Part shown: positions 42,801-54,727 of the stretch, piece by piece
Layout of the letters: the number at the start of each line of letters is the position of its first letter
Position numbering within the stretch: position 1 is the stretch's first letter
Source of the DNA: Paramecium tetraurelia
Taxonomy: Eukaryota; Ciliophora; Oligohymenophorea; Peniculida; Parameciidae
Length of the DNA: 64,000 nt
Direction: 5' to 3'
Assembly (NCBI RefSeq): GCF_000165425.1
Contig: NW_001799377.1
Coordinates: forward strand, 62,001-126,000
Position numbers and translations under genes: made by a program
Notes under the pieces: model-generated
What the model saw: the letters and a program-made list of their open reading frames with translations, nothing else
Database searches by the model: none
Told to the model about the DNA's origin: nothing

Positions 42801-45800
42801 AACAGCCTTTGTGATTAAATTCCAATTGCTACTTACTTTTTTGAATTTCTCACTCTCATCATACAATGTTTTTATGATATCTTCAAAACTGAAAATTGGT
42901 TCCAAATATAAGTACATCCCTTAAACTTTAATCCACAATTCTAAGATTTACTATATAAATATCATAGACTTTTCCCACTTTATAGCATCTTCCTCCATAA
43001 ACTTGATTAAGGGATTAGCTCTGATTGTTTGTGATTTAATCACATGATCGTCCAATAAGGTTTGAATTTCCTCCACAGATTGTCCTTACAAAATGAGAAC
43101 TCCTCTTCCTTTGTAATTTAAAACTACCAATTTAATGCTATCCCATTCTTTCTTCATTTTTGTTAATGCATTCTCTAGAGTGAATTCCTTACTTGCATTT
43201 TCTGATATTTCTTCCATATCATTAATAAACTACTCGACATTCAAATTATTCAATTCTCTTAAAGACACTTCTTTATAATTAAAAGATGTGGCTAATATAG
43301 TCTGCACTGATTTCCAATGTCGTTCGCGTAATCCTGGATTTGATAGAATCTCCAAAGTCTTGCTGTTTTAACTCATGAGTTCAACATCTTATTTGAATTC
43401 TCCCAAAACTCTATATGGAATACTATTTTGCTTGAACAAGTTGTTTAGCTTAACGATTCCCTTTTTCTGATTCTTCAAAATAGTCTCTACATCACCATAA
43501 TCAACATCCATTATTGGCCCATTCATCCAATTCTTCCTATTCTCCATATACACACCTATAGATTTCCACAATTCTGAATACGGCTATATTTCAGTTTACA
43601 ATTTCACAAAATTTTCAAATTAAGATGGATATCCAAATAAGGTCAACTCTTTTTATATTATCTCCTACATTTCTGCATTGGCTTCTGCTAACTTCTACTC
43701 AAACTCTTCAATATCCCTAACATATCCTTTGTATTTCGATCTTTCAGTGAATGTTTCAAGATTATCAATTTCCTTACAATACTTAGCTACTCTCTCCTCA
43801 AATTGAGATCTCTACTTTTTGAGTTCCTCCTCTAACCTTCCTCTCTCAATCTGATGCTTCTCTTCTTGTTCAATCAATTCCTTGTCAAGTTGAGATGGTC
43901 TATGATACAATTCCTCCGATAACAACAATAATTGTTCACTAATCACATAATCTTGCTTCAATAAAAACATAACCTTAATAAAGATATCTGTTGTATTGGT
44001 TTTTATCTTTACTCTCTCCTACCCAACATCTGTAATGTACTTGTCCATGGCCTCCACATCTTCTGGTGTTTTAAGTGATCTTCTGATATATGTACTAATC
44101 TGTAAGTATCTATCAGATATAACTTTAGCCTAATCTATTAAGACTGATTCAAAATTGATAAACAATCTATCCTTGTATTCTTTGATCATCTATTTTACGC
44201 TCGATAAGACAAGCTCGCAATTGACTTAAAACAGAGGGAATTGTATAGTTTATGGGAGTTTATCTACCAAAGTTTTGTATTTATTGAGAATCTCCATGTA
44301 CATTTTGAATTCTTCATTTGTGATTGCCTTCTTTAAAGATTTGATTTCTTTTTCATGGACCTTATTAAAGAATTAAGTGAATTGTTAAAAGTATTCAATG
44401 ACTTAATGAGTTCTTTTGTAATGCTCACTAACATGTTTTAAAATCCTGGCCTCCTAAGCTAAATAACATCCTTCCTCTATTGATGCAACTGTCATATACT
44501 TCTTCTCCTAATAAATTTCTCTCTATTCTTCCGATGCCAACAGAAGTTCAGGATGCTCTTTTTATTACTTCTCTTCCACTTTCACCTATGGCCAAAAAGA
44601 CTTGAAGAACTTCTAAAAGTCCTCCTTTGTCATTCCTCCCATATCTTGATCAAAATTAAATTGAAAATTTCTTAAAGGGACTGGTTGGATCGTCTCTTTG
44701 GGATTGTAAGTGACTTTGGCGAATTTTGGATGCAAGAATTTATCAAATGATATAATGATACTTCTGAAGGCATCCACAAATTCATTCTTGACTGACTCTT
44801 CATTTTCCTTTAACTTAACAAAGTCATTTTCAATAATCAATTCCAATCGAATGAATGGATCATAAGGCTACTAAAGCAAACCCCATTTTGGAGGTATAAA
44901 TTCCTTGTCTTTTAGATTTTAGCAAGCCTGTATCAAACTAACAAAATTTGTATCTCTAATCTCAATATCAAATTATTTAGGAATATTGATATTAAGAATG
45001 TGTTACTCAAAGTGCTGTAGGGATCTATCAATGAAACTTCTCAACTACAATTATAACAGCACAGTGGCATTCTACGTGATTGCTTTCCTCTATTCCTTTT
45101 CTAACTTTTTATATGGCTTCTCTTCTTGTTATTACCTGACTTCCTCCAATTAGAATTGCGACAGCTTATCTGATTCGATGGGATTGGGGTTTTGCAGCAT
45201 CACATGGTATTCTGTAAAGGCATTGAGTGCTTGACAGGAATCTTTAAAGCGATCGAAATTATAAGGCTGAGTTGTTTTAGATGCATAGAATTGTAATGCC
45301 TCCTTTATAGAGATGTAACAAGGATTTTCCTCCCCCTTATAAATTACATTGTCCTCATCGATAAAATCTTCTTCTGGGATGATTTCAAGAATGGTTTGTC
45401 TTAATTACTATTATTTAAACTTTGGGCCTGTAATAGTCCATTGACTTTTGTATTGCTTCTACCTTAAGAATTTCTACAGCTTAATAATAAGCATGACCCC
45501 CCTGAACCAGACATGCTCTAAGAGACAAAGCACATTCAATTTGTATATTGTTTAAACTCTTTGGAATTCCTAAAATGTAAAAGTATAACCTAGTCTGGCA
45601 ACCTATTTCATTTTGTTCAAATCGCATAATTTAAATGAGCTGAAATCTTAAATCCAATCTGATAATCCTTAATTGATCGTAGATATGAGAGTGAGATTGG
45701 ACTTGCAGAAATCCTTACCTCTCGATACAAAATCATGCCAATCTGGGAATAACTTCATATTGTATCCTCCTTCTCTCGCCACTCTTTGTGCTGAATGAAT

Positions 45801-47541
45801 GAAAGTTCTTGGGAGTAACGTGATGTGCAATCTCTTCCTTTCTTCTGGAGACCTAAGTATGTAATCGAGCATTGCTTTCTTCATGTACTCTCTAAACAAT
45901 TCCAAAATCTCTTTTACAACAAATCTGGAGCATTCTTCATTACGCAACAATTCTGGTTTAATCAAATTGAACGCATTTAAAATCCATTCTCTTTTGAATT
46001 TAGGAACTTCATCATTTCTTATGTAATCTCCAGATATATAGTTTCGATATCTTTCTTCTGAGATAAGTACTTCCTTGAGAATGTTTTCTGGCCAGAACTC
46101 TCTATCAATATGAATATAATAATCTTTGCATAGAAGTGAAGGATCATAATTGCCATTCATCTCAGCCAGCATTTCATTGAATTTTTTAAGAGATAATTCC
46201 ATCTAATCAATATTTTCATCGTTGTCATCAAAATATTCTGGATACAAGCAAAGGGATACTGGTTCTCTAGTTAAAGCATCACTAGCTCCTGAGTTAATAC
46301 CAGTTTTATCTCTTCCTTACTTTGGAAACAACTCATTAACAATAGCCAATTAGATGGGTACTTCTCCATCTGTTTTTTCAGCTGAACTCATTGTTTTTTA
46401 TAAATCGATTATCTTGAGTAAATGTTCCTTTTTCAACTTTGCTGAAAATTGCATATAGACTCCAATCCTTTAGATTGGTGAATAATAACCCAGATCTCCG
46501 AATCTAGCAAAAGTAGCTGCCACAGTTCTTTCATTTCTATCGAAAAGTTCTTCATATGGTAAATCAAGAGCACTGAGATTAGTAAATTTGGTATAGATTT
46601 TGAAAAAGGACTGTGGTGCAGATGTTTTAGAAGATAGAGGTCGTTGGAGACTCCAATTGCTTTGAGGTCTTAGAACTTATTAGTCTATCATTTCGTTAAA
46701 TTGTTTTTTATGTTTTTGAGTAGTAGGTTTTTAAAATACATCTAGAGTAGCACTTTAGATTCGATCTTATTTAACTCTTTTGCTTTCTTAATTGTCAAAT
46801 GCCTGAGATTGAGGTCTCTAAATAGACGTCATGGGTCTTTTAGAAACAGGTGGTCTGGTTAACGTTTATTGAGCAGATTAGAGTCTTTATTGTTGTTCTT
46901 AAATAATAGTGAAGTCCATCTTGCCTATGGATGTCACAGTTTGAGGACGAACCTGTTGGGTATTATTTTGTCTAGAAAGATCTATTGATTGTTGTTTGGA
47001 TGGTTCATTTGAGATCATTTTGCCACCGAGAGATGACAGAAATTCGTAAGGTTTTAAAGTACCACTAATAGTTTCACAATCCTACTAGTATTCTGTTTCT
47101 TCTTTCTTGACAGCTGATGAAACTCTTTTCAAACCGATAGTTGTGTTTTTGCTTGCTTCCCATAAACGGGCATTCACATCTATTGTGGATGAATATGGCT
47201 GTGCTATTCTGTAATTGATGTACTTATTCATCATCACTGCAGGCGTCTAAATGAATTTCAAATTTATTTTACTTCTATTGTACTCTGTGGTCTTTGATGC
47301 ACAATGGTCTGTGCTTCACTATGCATTGGTTATAGAGTCGATGTTTTGGCCCTGTTATCAGCCTCTTCGATAGAACGTTGTGATGCACTTTTACATTCAT
47401 ATAACTGCAGTACTTCTTCATGTTGGGCAAATGAAATTTCTGCCCACTCTAATTGTATAAAGTGTACCCATTCGGCATAGCAACTCGTTTGACAGCAGAC
47501 GAAGCTCTATTTCCACTTGATTAAGCTCTCCGAGGATTCAT
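33826..47541 (-). CDS. axonemal dynein heavy chain, three one-base frame breaks
   Basis: A 13.7 kb gene encoding about 4542 residues. Introns are seen at 47416-47447 (or three bases longer), 47247-47272 and 34137-34162. The tail is followed by AAA1 with [10 protein letters not shown] (near 41870), AAA2 VGQTMSGKTS (near 41030), AAA3 GPSGVGKTC (near 39975) and AAA4 GLGGSGRQS (near 38885), then the stalk coiled coils and the C-terminal domain. The end ([20 protein letters not shown]) is typical of inner-arm, DNAH1/3/7/12-type chains. The frame breaks by one base at 41231, in a T run at 37661-37665 and in a T run at 37412-37416. Dropping these three bases gives an unbroken frame. The N-terminal 300 residues are low in complexity. 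Confidence 0.95.
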
Positions 47542-47557
47542 TAATTAATTATAATAT

Positions 47558-48428
47558 TCACTTGTATAAATTCCTTTTATTTATCTCTGGCATCTTTTCT
47601 GCTGCTTTTTTTCTCTACTGCTAATACGATATGATCATTGGCCCCTGATTCGTAAAATTGAATTGTGGATCAACCAGGTTGCTTTTTACAGACGAACTCA
47701 CTCTGGTTGAGTTCTGGATCACTTGATATTGTTTAGCATAGTTCACTTTTGCAGATTGATAAAGTTGTCTCTATTTTTGATTTTGCTTCTGAGGAGTCAA
47801 AAAATTCGTCTTATTACCCACACTTTTCAACTTCTATTCCAAATTGCCTAACTGCTCCACTTTCTCTTTCTAGCTCTCCTATTGGAACTTTTAAATTTGC
47901 TTAGTTGGTGTATCCAAACTCACTTAGGCTTTGCTTTATTTTAAATCTTTTTCATAATTTCTCAATTATCTTTAAAATCCGTAATTTGGAAAGACAACAC
48001 TTCTCCTCTTTCTAACAAACTCGAATGCCTCCTAAAACAACCACCCTCTAGTTTTCATAATAAATGCTATCACAACAGATGCCGATCTTGAAACTCCTGC
48101 AGCACAATGAACCAAAACTCCCCCTCTCTTCAGACCCTCTGTTATTTATTGACTTGTTTCTGGGAACAATCTCGCTATATTTGACGATTCAATATCCAAA
48201 ATATGATACACCTTACAAAATTCATTTTTAATTTACTTTATGAACCATCCCTCCTTCAGAATATGACACATTCAACCCTGATGCCACTGTCAAAACAGTC
48301 TTTATCCCCTTACCATCCAATAAACTTCTATCATAGGCAGCAGTGCAATCTCCTAACCACAAAATGTTCCCACTCTCCTCCAGTATCTGGTTCATTGATT
48401 GATACATCGGATCAAACATTCTAAACAT
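47558..48428 (-). CDS. dual-specificity protein phosphatase
   Basis: One 25-base intron (48212-48236) leaves 281 residues. The N-terminal 150 residues form the phosphatase domain: ILWLGDCTAA at the start, then the catalytic loop HCAAGVSRSA with the nucleophile Cys and Arg, and AFEFVRKRRSVVFPN at the end. Such enzymes remove phosphate from Ser/Thr/Tyr residues, often in MAP kinases. The tail of about 130 residues is basic, glutamine-rich and without domain. The stop is 16 bases from the dynein ATG on the same strand, which is extreme crowding. Confidence 0.93.
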
Positions 48429-48549
48429 AATTTATAATTAAAATAATCAATCATTCATTTCTAATTAGTTAGTTTCATTTATTAAATAGAAAATTTCTCA
48501 AACTAAACCTATTTTATACTTGATTTTATTTTTAACAGAAATTTATTAC

Positions 48550-49770
48550 ATGTACCCAGAATACTGTGTTGCCCAAAGATAACAACCCTATCCCTTACAC
48601 AAAATTACCCAATCCTACAATCCAGTCGTGCAAAACGAACCTAGACCCAGATAACCTAATGAAAATCCCAAGGATTACATGATAACCGCGTACACCGCCA
48701 TTAATCACGTTATTGATATCTCTCCCACCTCCTCCATCTATAGATTGGATCCTTTTGCCAAGTATTTGTGTTGTTGGATCAATACTGTGGGACCTGAAGA
48801 AGTAAGCGCTATCCAAGAAAGAACCAAATGGAAACACCCAAATCTAGTCTCTTTCCTCTTCTTTGAAGAATAGAGCGACAAATTCAGCCAAAACAGACAA
48901 CTCAAAATCTTCTACGAATATCTTCCCTTAGACATCAAATAGTTGATTGATAAAAGATCAAAAACACAAGAATATGTCCCTGAAGAAGAAATATGGAAGA
49001 TGATTTCGGGATTATGCGAGGCCTTCGTATTTCTCCAAAAAAGGGGCATCACCCACTCTGCCTTGACCTTGGAATCAGTTTACTTCGACGAAGAATATTT
49101 ACTTTACCGAATTCAAGATGTCAGCCCTTTCAGAGCCAGAGCACCCCACCTCTTTGAGAATTAATACAAATCTCCAGAATCAGGAGGTAATCTTAGAGCC
49201 AATAGATTCAAGCAAGATGTTTTTGGATTAGGGTAAATCATTATTTCTATATCCATTAGTATGATCATATTATCACTCTGTCTACTAAAAAATTGTGATT
49301 ACATCTTTGAAACTGGAGTGCTTAGTGTTGTCCATCTCAACGATTGTTTCGACTAGTTGAAATAGCTGTATCCTGGAAGAGTAGATTCAATACTCAAAAA
49401 GATGCTGTTCATTGATTTCAATTAAAGACCAGATTGGTTAGAGATCTAGTAGTTATTAGTCAATCTCAAAGATATTCAGTTTACTAACTTTGATCTTGGT
49501 TTGACTAATAAATCATCAATTTTAAATTCATCATTTTAGTTACAACACTAACAATAGTAATAAGCTTAAAAAACATTTGACTAATTAACATTAAGCTAAG
49601 AAAATAGAGAGACTACTACTAATAGTAGTAATAAATTAACAAGTTCTACCAATAACAATAATGCTACAATTAAGACAACTAGTACAGATTCTGTTGATTA
49701 AAAACTCATTAATTTAAATAAAAGAATCCAAGAAACATTGTCAAAAAGCTTAAATAAAAATATTAGATGA
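48550..49770 (+). CDS. protein kinase-like protein, probably inactive
   Basis: With a 27-base intron at 49233-49259 the product has 397 residues. Residues 50-310 follow the kinase fold: an N-lobe helix and strand (TKWKHPNLVSFLFFEE), a hinge (LKIFYEYLPL), a helix (MISGLCEAFVFLQKRG), then ITHSALTLESVYFDEE where HRDxKxxN should be, and YRIQDVSPF where DFG should be. SPESGG and QDVFGLG mark the C-lobe. Loss of the catalytic Asp and of DFG suggests a pseudokinase acting as a scaffold. The tail is rich in Asn, Ser and Thr. The intron has no TGA and a length divisible by three, so an unspliced form also reads through. Confidence 0.8.
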
Positions 49771-50717
49771 TTTATATTATATTGCTTTATTAAGATATGT
49801 GTTATCCCAATTACTAGATTTCTTTTGAATCTTAAAATGTTAATTTCAAATATAAAACAACTAATTACACAAATGAATTATTTTAACAGAATCATCAATC
49901 TCAATTTTTTTATCAGAATAACTTAATCAAAAAATTAAGTATTTGTATTCTTTTTCTAACTTTGTAAATATCATCTCAACTATTGGTGGTTTATCAATAA
50001 GATTATTTAACTTTGAAATTTAAGTACCTATTTTCACGCTATATATCCTATAAGAAACATGGGATTCATCAATATTCTTCAATTAAATTACTCAAATCAT
50101 ACGAATATTAAAATTATGGAAGATAATCAGAAATTTAAGAATAGATCTCCCTATTCGTATAGATTTTGATTCATCACTTATTCAAAATTTTTCTCATAAT
50201 AAAATGTGTATTTTATTGGTATGTTACTATTATTTTTAACTTATTTAATAATAGATTTATAATTGTTACTTTAATCGACTTTAAATAGTTAACTTTTGTT
50301 TATTATTTATAATTAATATAAGTGATAATATATGAAAATTGATCTTTGATGATCAAAAAGATTTAAATGGTTAGTGATTTGAAGCAACATAATATGCAAG
50401 CATTAAGAAAAGTAGAACTTTAATTAACGAACTCTTATTTGTACAATAGTATATTTACTGAATTATAATTAAATTTATAGATTATTTATACGAACATTTA
50501 AATATCTATCCCTTTATTATCTGTAATACAATTATTAAAATTAATAAATAAATCTTTCATGATTACACTCTTAAGAATAAATGATTATCAAAGAAATGTG
50601 ATAAGTGTATTAGAATAATTTTGCCATGTCATTTTATCTTGTGAATTTTTTATTTTTCAATATATTATAATTTCTAATTACTATATTTGATGGCATATTT
50701 CTAGGCTGAAAATAAAA
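49771..50717. other. intergenic region with two competing ORFs
   Basis: On minus, 50127-50696 is open for 189 residues. The sequence is mixed and glutamine-rich (MPSNIVIRNYNIL, NDMAKLFQYTYH, YYEKNFEQVMNQNLYEQGDLF), without a known motif. On plus, 49797-50342 is open for 181 residues and also lacks motifs. They overlap, so at most one is real, and both are near chance length for one-stop DNA. The minus ORF would start 21 bases from the LITAF gene start. I favour the minus reading slightly. Confidence 0.3.
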
Positions 50718-51185
50718 ATGGCCCAAATTACATGTAACCACAAGTTGTGTACTAATAAAACCCTGGATAATCTCCTTAATAAGTTGTTTACCCTCCTCCT
50801 TATTAAGGAGGCTATCTATAATAACAAGGAGGCAATCAATAATATCAAGGATATCCTCCAAATTACTAGTAGGGTGGCTATTAACCGTAACCAGGTGTTT
50901 AGTAATAAATGCAAATGTTAGTTATTGTTTTCCTAATTTAGGATTGTTTAACCAGGGGTAATAATAGCAAATGGAAATACTTGTATATTTTGTGGACGTC
51001 AATATTCACTAATATCAACAAGAAAAGTAGGAGGATAAACTGTGATAGCATTTCTATTACTTTTATTTATTTTTTGGCCTTTATGTTGGCTACCTTTCAT
51101 TATCGATGATTGTAAAGACAAGCACTATCATTGTTCTTAATGTGGGTCATTAATATACAAAAAAGAATATACATTATGCAATTGA
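50718..51185 (+). CDS. second LITAF-domain protein, 155 residues
   Basis: The frame from 50718 encodes 155 residues. The N-terminal part (residues 1-70) is leucine- and isoleucine-rich and built on repeated CTCCTTATTAAGGAG-like DNA. The C-terminal LITAF domain shows CIFC, a hydrophobic membrane-entering segment (VIAFLLLLFIFWPLCWLPF), DDCKDKHYHC and CSQC. Zinc is expected to join the two halves on the cytosolic face of endosomal membranes. A 21-base stretch (50920-50940) could be an intron without changing the frame. It is not a neighbour copy of the LITAF gene at 33.1 kb: only the domain is shared. Confidence 0.8.
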
Positions 51186-51312
51186 ATTATTATTATATTA
51201 GATATATCAATTTAATTTAAAAAATAATAGATATTGAATCTATATGAAATGGGAATTATAAAATTTTAAAAATTGTTAAAAGAATGATTTCTTACATAAT
51301 AAAGTCAATAAG

Positions 51313-51612
51313 TCAGTTTACTTATAGATTGATGAATAAAAATTTAAAGAATTAATAATTACTATAATAATAAATTTATTTATATAAAGGATCAAAGTCC
51401 TAATTCTTTAAATTAGGATTTGGTCTTGAGTACTCATTGGTTAAGAAATATCTAATATTCTCTGATAAGATGACCCTGGGAAAATAGTTTTTGGCCAATC
51501 CACAAGAGACATTCATTCTAACACATAATTAGAAATAATTTCTAGCATCTAAGCATTCTGGTACATAAGACTCCACAAACAGACCGTATAGATTCTTGCA
51601 ATGTTGAGCCAT
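51313..51612 (-). CDS. twin CX9C (CHCH-type) protein, 5' exon unresolved
   Basis: The open frame ends at 51313 and continues upstream past the ATG at 51612. Two CX9C motifs are visible: TCHLYDRMAQHC and ECLDARNYFQLC, joined by about 13 residues, then CVRMNVSC. Twin CX9C proteins are oxidised by the Mia40 system in the mitochondrial intermembrane space. The first Cys of the pair (51630) lies upstream of the only in-frame ATG, so the real start must be in an upstream exon between 51640 and 51820. I could not fix the join: candidate introns of 31 and 24 bases do not connect cleanly. No other gene occupies this strand here. Confidence 0.6.
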
Positions 51613-51755
51613 TCTATCATAAAGATGGCAAGTCAATAATTAATTCAATACTATAGAGAAATTATTTTATATTCAACAAACTTAAATTTGAGATTATCTA
51701 ATGAGTTTACTTGATTCTTTGTTAATGTTTATAGATTAATCTTGTTTCTAAACAT

Positions 51756-52505
51756 TGAATCTATTAATAAAGGTAATATGATACCCTCTCCTCTCAAACT
51801 TCATTATAAATTGGCATTTTAGCTATCTTGGTTATTTATATTAATAATATTAAAAATAGAGTAATTTATTATATACAAATTTTTGATAATTTTATTTTTA
51901 TAGAGGGTTAAAAGTGTTATTATAATTCAATCATCCAATATATTTGAATTGTTGGATAAATAACCCAATATATTTCTATGAATTTAATTACCAAAAAAAT
52001 CTATCTGGGTAAAATTATACTTAATATTCTTACTAATAAATCTTCCTATCATATTATCTTTAAATTATGACTAATTATACATAGATTTCAACTTAGGTTG
52101 TGAAAGTTATTTTAGAATCAACTTAATTTGGAGTGATTGAATTAATCAACAATTCTTAGCAATAATATCTAAAAACAAAGATCTAAATATTACTAATATT
52201 TTGTCATTCGGATTCAGAATAAAATACCCAAAGGCAATGAGTAAATAATCTCTTTGATAGTAAGTTCATTGATTTCTGAAAAATAAATGAGCTTATTAAG
52301 CAAAAGGATGTATAATCAATTGACTATTTAATTACCTTGATATTTGTAGTAATTGTTGTTAAATTAGGAATTGGAGTATCATTTATATCCAATCCATGAG
52401 CTCAAATTGAAGGTATGTTTTGATTGTTTTATTCACTAATATATTTTATTAATATGCCTCATATTCATTTTTAAATCTAATTTTTAAAAAAATCCAAAGA
52501 TTTTA
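51756..52505. other. intergenic region before RPS6
   Basis: This stretch holds the unresolved 5' exon of the CX9C gene near its left end. Up to the RPS6 ATG I see only AT-rich sequence with ORFs at chance level, such as a 43-codon minus frame near 52423. RPS6 promoter elements should lie in its last 100 bases, but none stands out. Confidence 0.4.
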
Positions 52506-53483
52506 ATGAAGGTAACTATTGAAACTATTTTATTTAGTTTAACATTTCTTATCCCTTGACAGGAGCTTAAAAGACAGTGGAAATTGACGATGACAAGAAA
52601 TGGTAAGAACATTTTATATATAATTTTTAGCTCAATCTTTTTTGATAAGAGAATGGGTCAAGTTGTTGAAGCTGACAATTTGGGTGAAGAATACAAAGGC
52701 TATGTGTTGAAAATCACTGGTGGTAATGACAAATAAGGATTTCCAATGAGACAAGGTGTCTTATTCAAGGGCAGAGTGAGAATCCTCATGAGAAAGGGTC
52801 ACAAAGGTTACAGACCAAGAAAAGATGGTGAAATGAAGAGAAAATCAATTAGAGGATGCATTGTGGGTTAAGACATTAGAGTCCTTGCCTTATAAGTTGT
52901 TAAAAAGGGAGCAAACGAAATTGCTGGACTTACAGATCAAAATGTCCCAAGAAGATTGGGTCCAAAGAGATTAACTAAATTGAGAAGATTATTTGGATTC
53001 AAAAAGGCTGACGGTGTTGCTATAGTTTAAAAGAATCTCATCAGAAGAACCTGGACCACAAAGGATGGAAAGAAGAGATAAAAGGCTCCAAAGATCTAAA
53101 GACTTGTTACTGAATCAAGATTGAGAAGAAAGACCATTCAAAAGAAGACTGAGTAAGCAAGAAGAACCAAAGCAAAGCAAGCTTTGGAAGCTTATAAAAA
53201 GTTGGCTCATGATGTTCATGAGGCTCACAAGAAACACAGAAAAGCCTCATCTGAAATCAAAGAATAGACTAAAACAGCCGCAGTATAATATTTAATCCAT
53301 ATTGATTAGCAACCAAAATAAACTAAATAAGCTGCTCCAGTTAAACAAGTTGCTCCAGCCAAAGATGCCAAGAAAGCACCAGTTTAAGCACCTGCTAAGA
53401 CTGTTCCAGCCAAAACTGCCCCAGCAAAAACTGCTCCATAACCAACTCAAAAAGCTCAACCTAAAGCCCAAGCCAAGAAATGA
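52506..53483 (+). CDS. RPS6: small ribosomal subunit protein eS6
   Basis: Introns at 52512-52537 (26) and 52603-52630 (28) are required to join MK with FNISYPLTG and then FFDKRMG. A third, 53283-53309 (27), has no TGA and preserves the frame; splicing it gives 298 residues. The S6 core is clear: [62 protein letters not shown]. The C-terminus is basic and helical, then changes to a repeat rich in Ala, Pro and Lys ([12 protein letters not shown]), about 50 residues beyond the usual end. The protein is part of the 40S subunit and in other eukaryotes is phosphorylated at its tail. Confidence 0.97.
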
Positions 53484-53558
53484 GGTTATTATAAATGTTG
53501 TTTAAGTACATTATATATAAATAGTGACATTACTTATTAGATATTAAATATTTTTAAA

Positions 53559-54622
53559 ATGAAGGCTCTTTTTTGTTTAGGAGTTGGAATGTTGATCACC
53601 CAAAAGGACAACACTGTACATGCCTGGCTTTATAGAGATGATATTGGTGCCTTTTGGGGTATCAAGGGTTATGAAGAACAAGTCACAGAAGTAGGTACTC
53701 ATAGAGGACATATGTCATGGCCATAATACAGATTTTTGGGTACATTTGACTCTGCAAGTGTAAGAAGAGGGTATGAAGCATAGTGATTCTTTAGGTTTCT
53801 TGTTTTCTCTAGAAACTGTGCCAATTGCCATGGAATAGTGTATAAGAAATATGATGTTTTATTGGATAAAGTCTATAAGCAATTAGAATTGGCAGCCTTG
53901 GTCAGCAATTTCACTATTCATCCTGCTCATCATCATTTCAAGCAATTTTACTACTAAGAATGGGACGAAAGAGATAGATATATTCACGACAGTACTCATT
54001 CTCTTAATAATCATTATTTTAGGAATCTACCCTCCTTACTTTTCTTAAGATCAAGCTAAAAATGCCAATGGTGGAGTTTGGCCAACAGATTTCTCAAAAA
54101 TCAGACTCAGACCAGGAGGTGTCAATTACATCTACAACATTTTGACTGGTTACCATTACAAGCCTTATTAAGGATTGGATGTTCCTAAAGGAAAAGCATA
54201 CAATCCTTATTTTGATCACATGATTATTGGTATGGTTAGATAATTGCACGATGGTATTGAATATAATTCGATTTGAATAGGTCTTGTCGATTACGAAGAT
54301 GGCACACCTGCATCTACTCCTTAAATGGCTTTTGATGTTACAAATTTCATTCAATTTGTGTAAAGAAGAAGCGGTTTCCAAAGACCAGACAAGACTGTAA
54401 GATATTATATGTTCTTGACTGGAATTGCATTGATCTATCCTTTTGCTTACTTGAAGACCAGAGGATTTTATAGAAATAATCTCTCTCTTAGGTATTTTAT
54501 AAAATCTATGAAATTTCAGATGGGAAATGTATGCAGTCAGAGATGGTGTGTATTACAATCACTTTAAAAAAGGATGGAAGAACTCCAGAGCTATATAATT
54601 TAGAGGTCAAGTCTGGGCTTGA
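53559..54622 (+). CDS. CYT1: cytochrome c1 (respiratory complex III)
   Basis: Four introns (53783-53812, 30; 53992-54022, 31; 54254-54280, 27; 54492-54519, 28) leave 315 residues. The heme is bound covalently at NCANCH. The domain continues with VWPTDFSKIRLRPGG, NYIYNILTGYHYKP, DYEDGTPASTPQMAFD (with Met as the likely axial ligand) and ends in one membrane helix (FLTGIALIYPFAYL) and a basic matrix tail. It takes electrons from the Rieske protein and passes them to cytochrome c. The 30-base intron ends one codon before the heme Cys. It also gives a shorter linker than usual between RRGYEA and the heme motif. Confidence 0.95.
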
Positions 54623-54727
54623 TGTTATATAAAATATTAAAAATAATAAATATAATTTATTTATATCATTATTTCTGTATTTATAGAAAATTCAAATAAT
54701 ATTTAATACATAAACATAAATTCAAAT

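Noticed and set aside
52380-52500. Long open minus frame overlapping the RPS6 5' end
   Set aside because: It has no start, crosses the RPS6 promoter and first exon, and shows no family.
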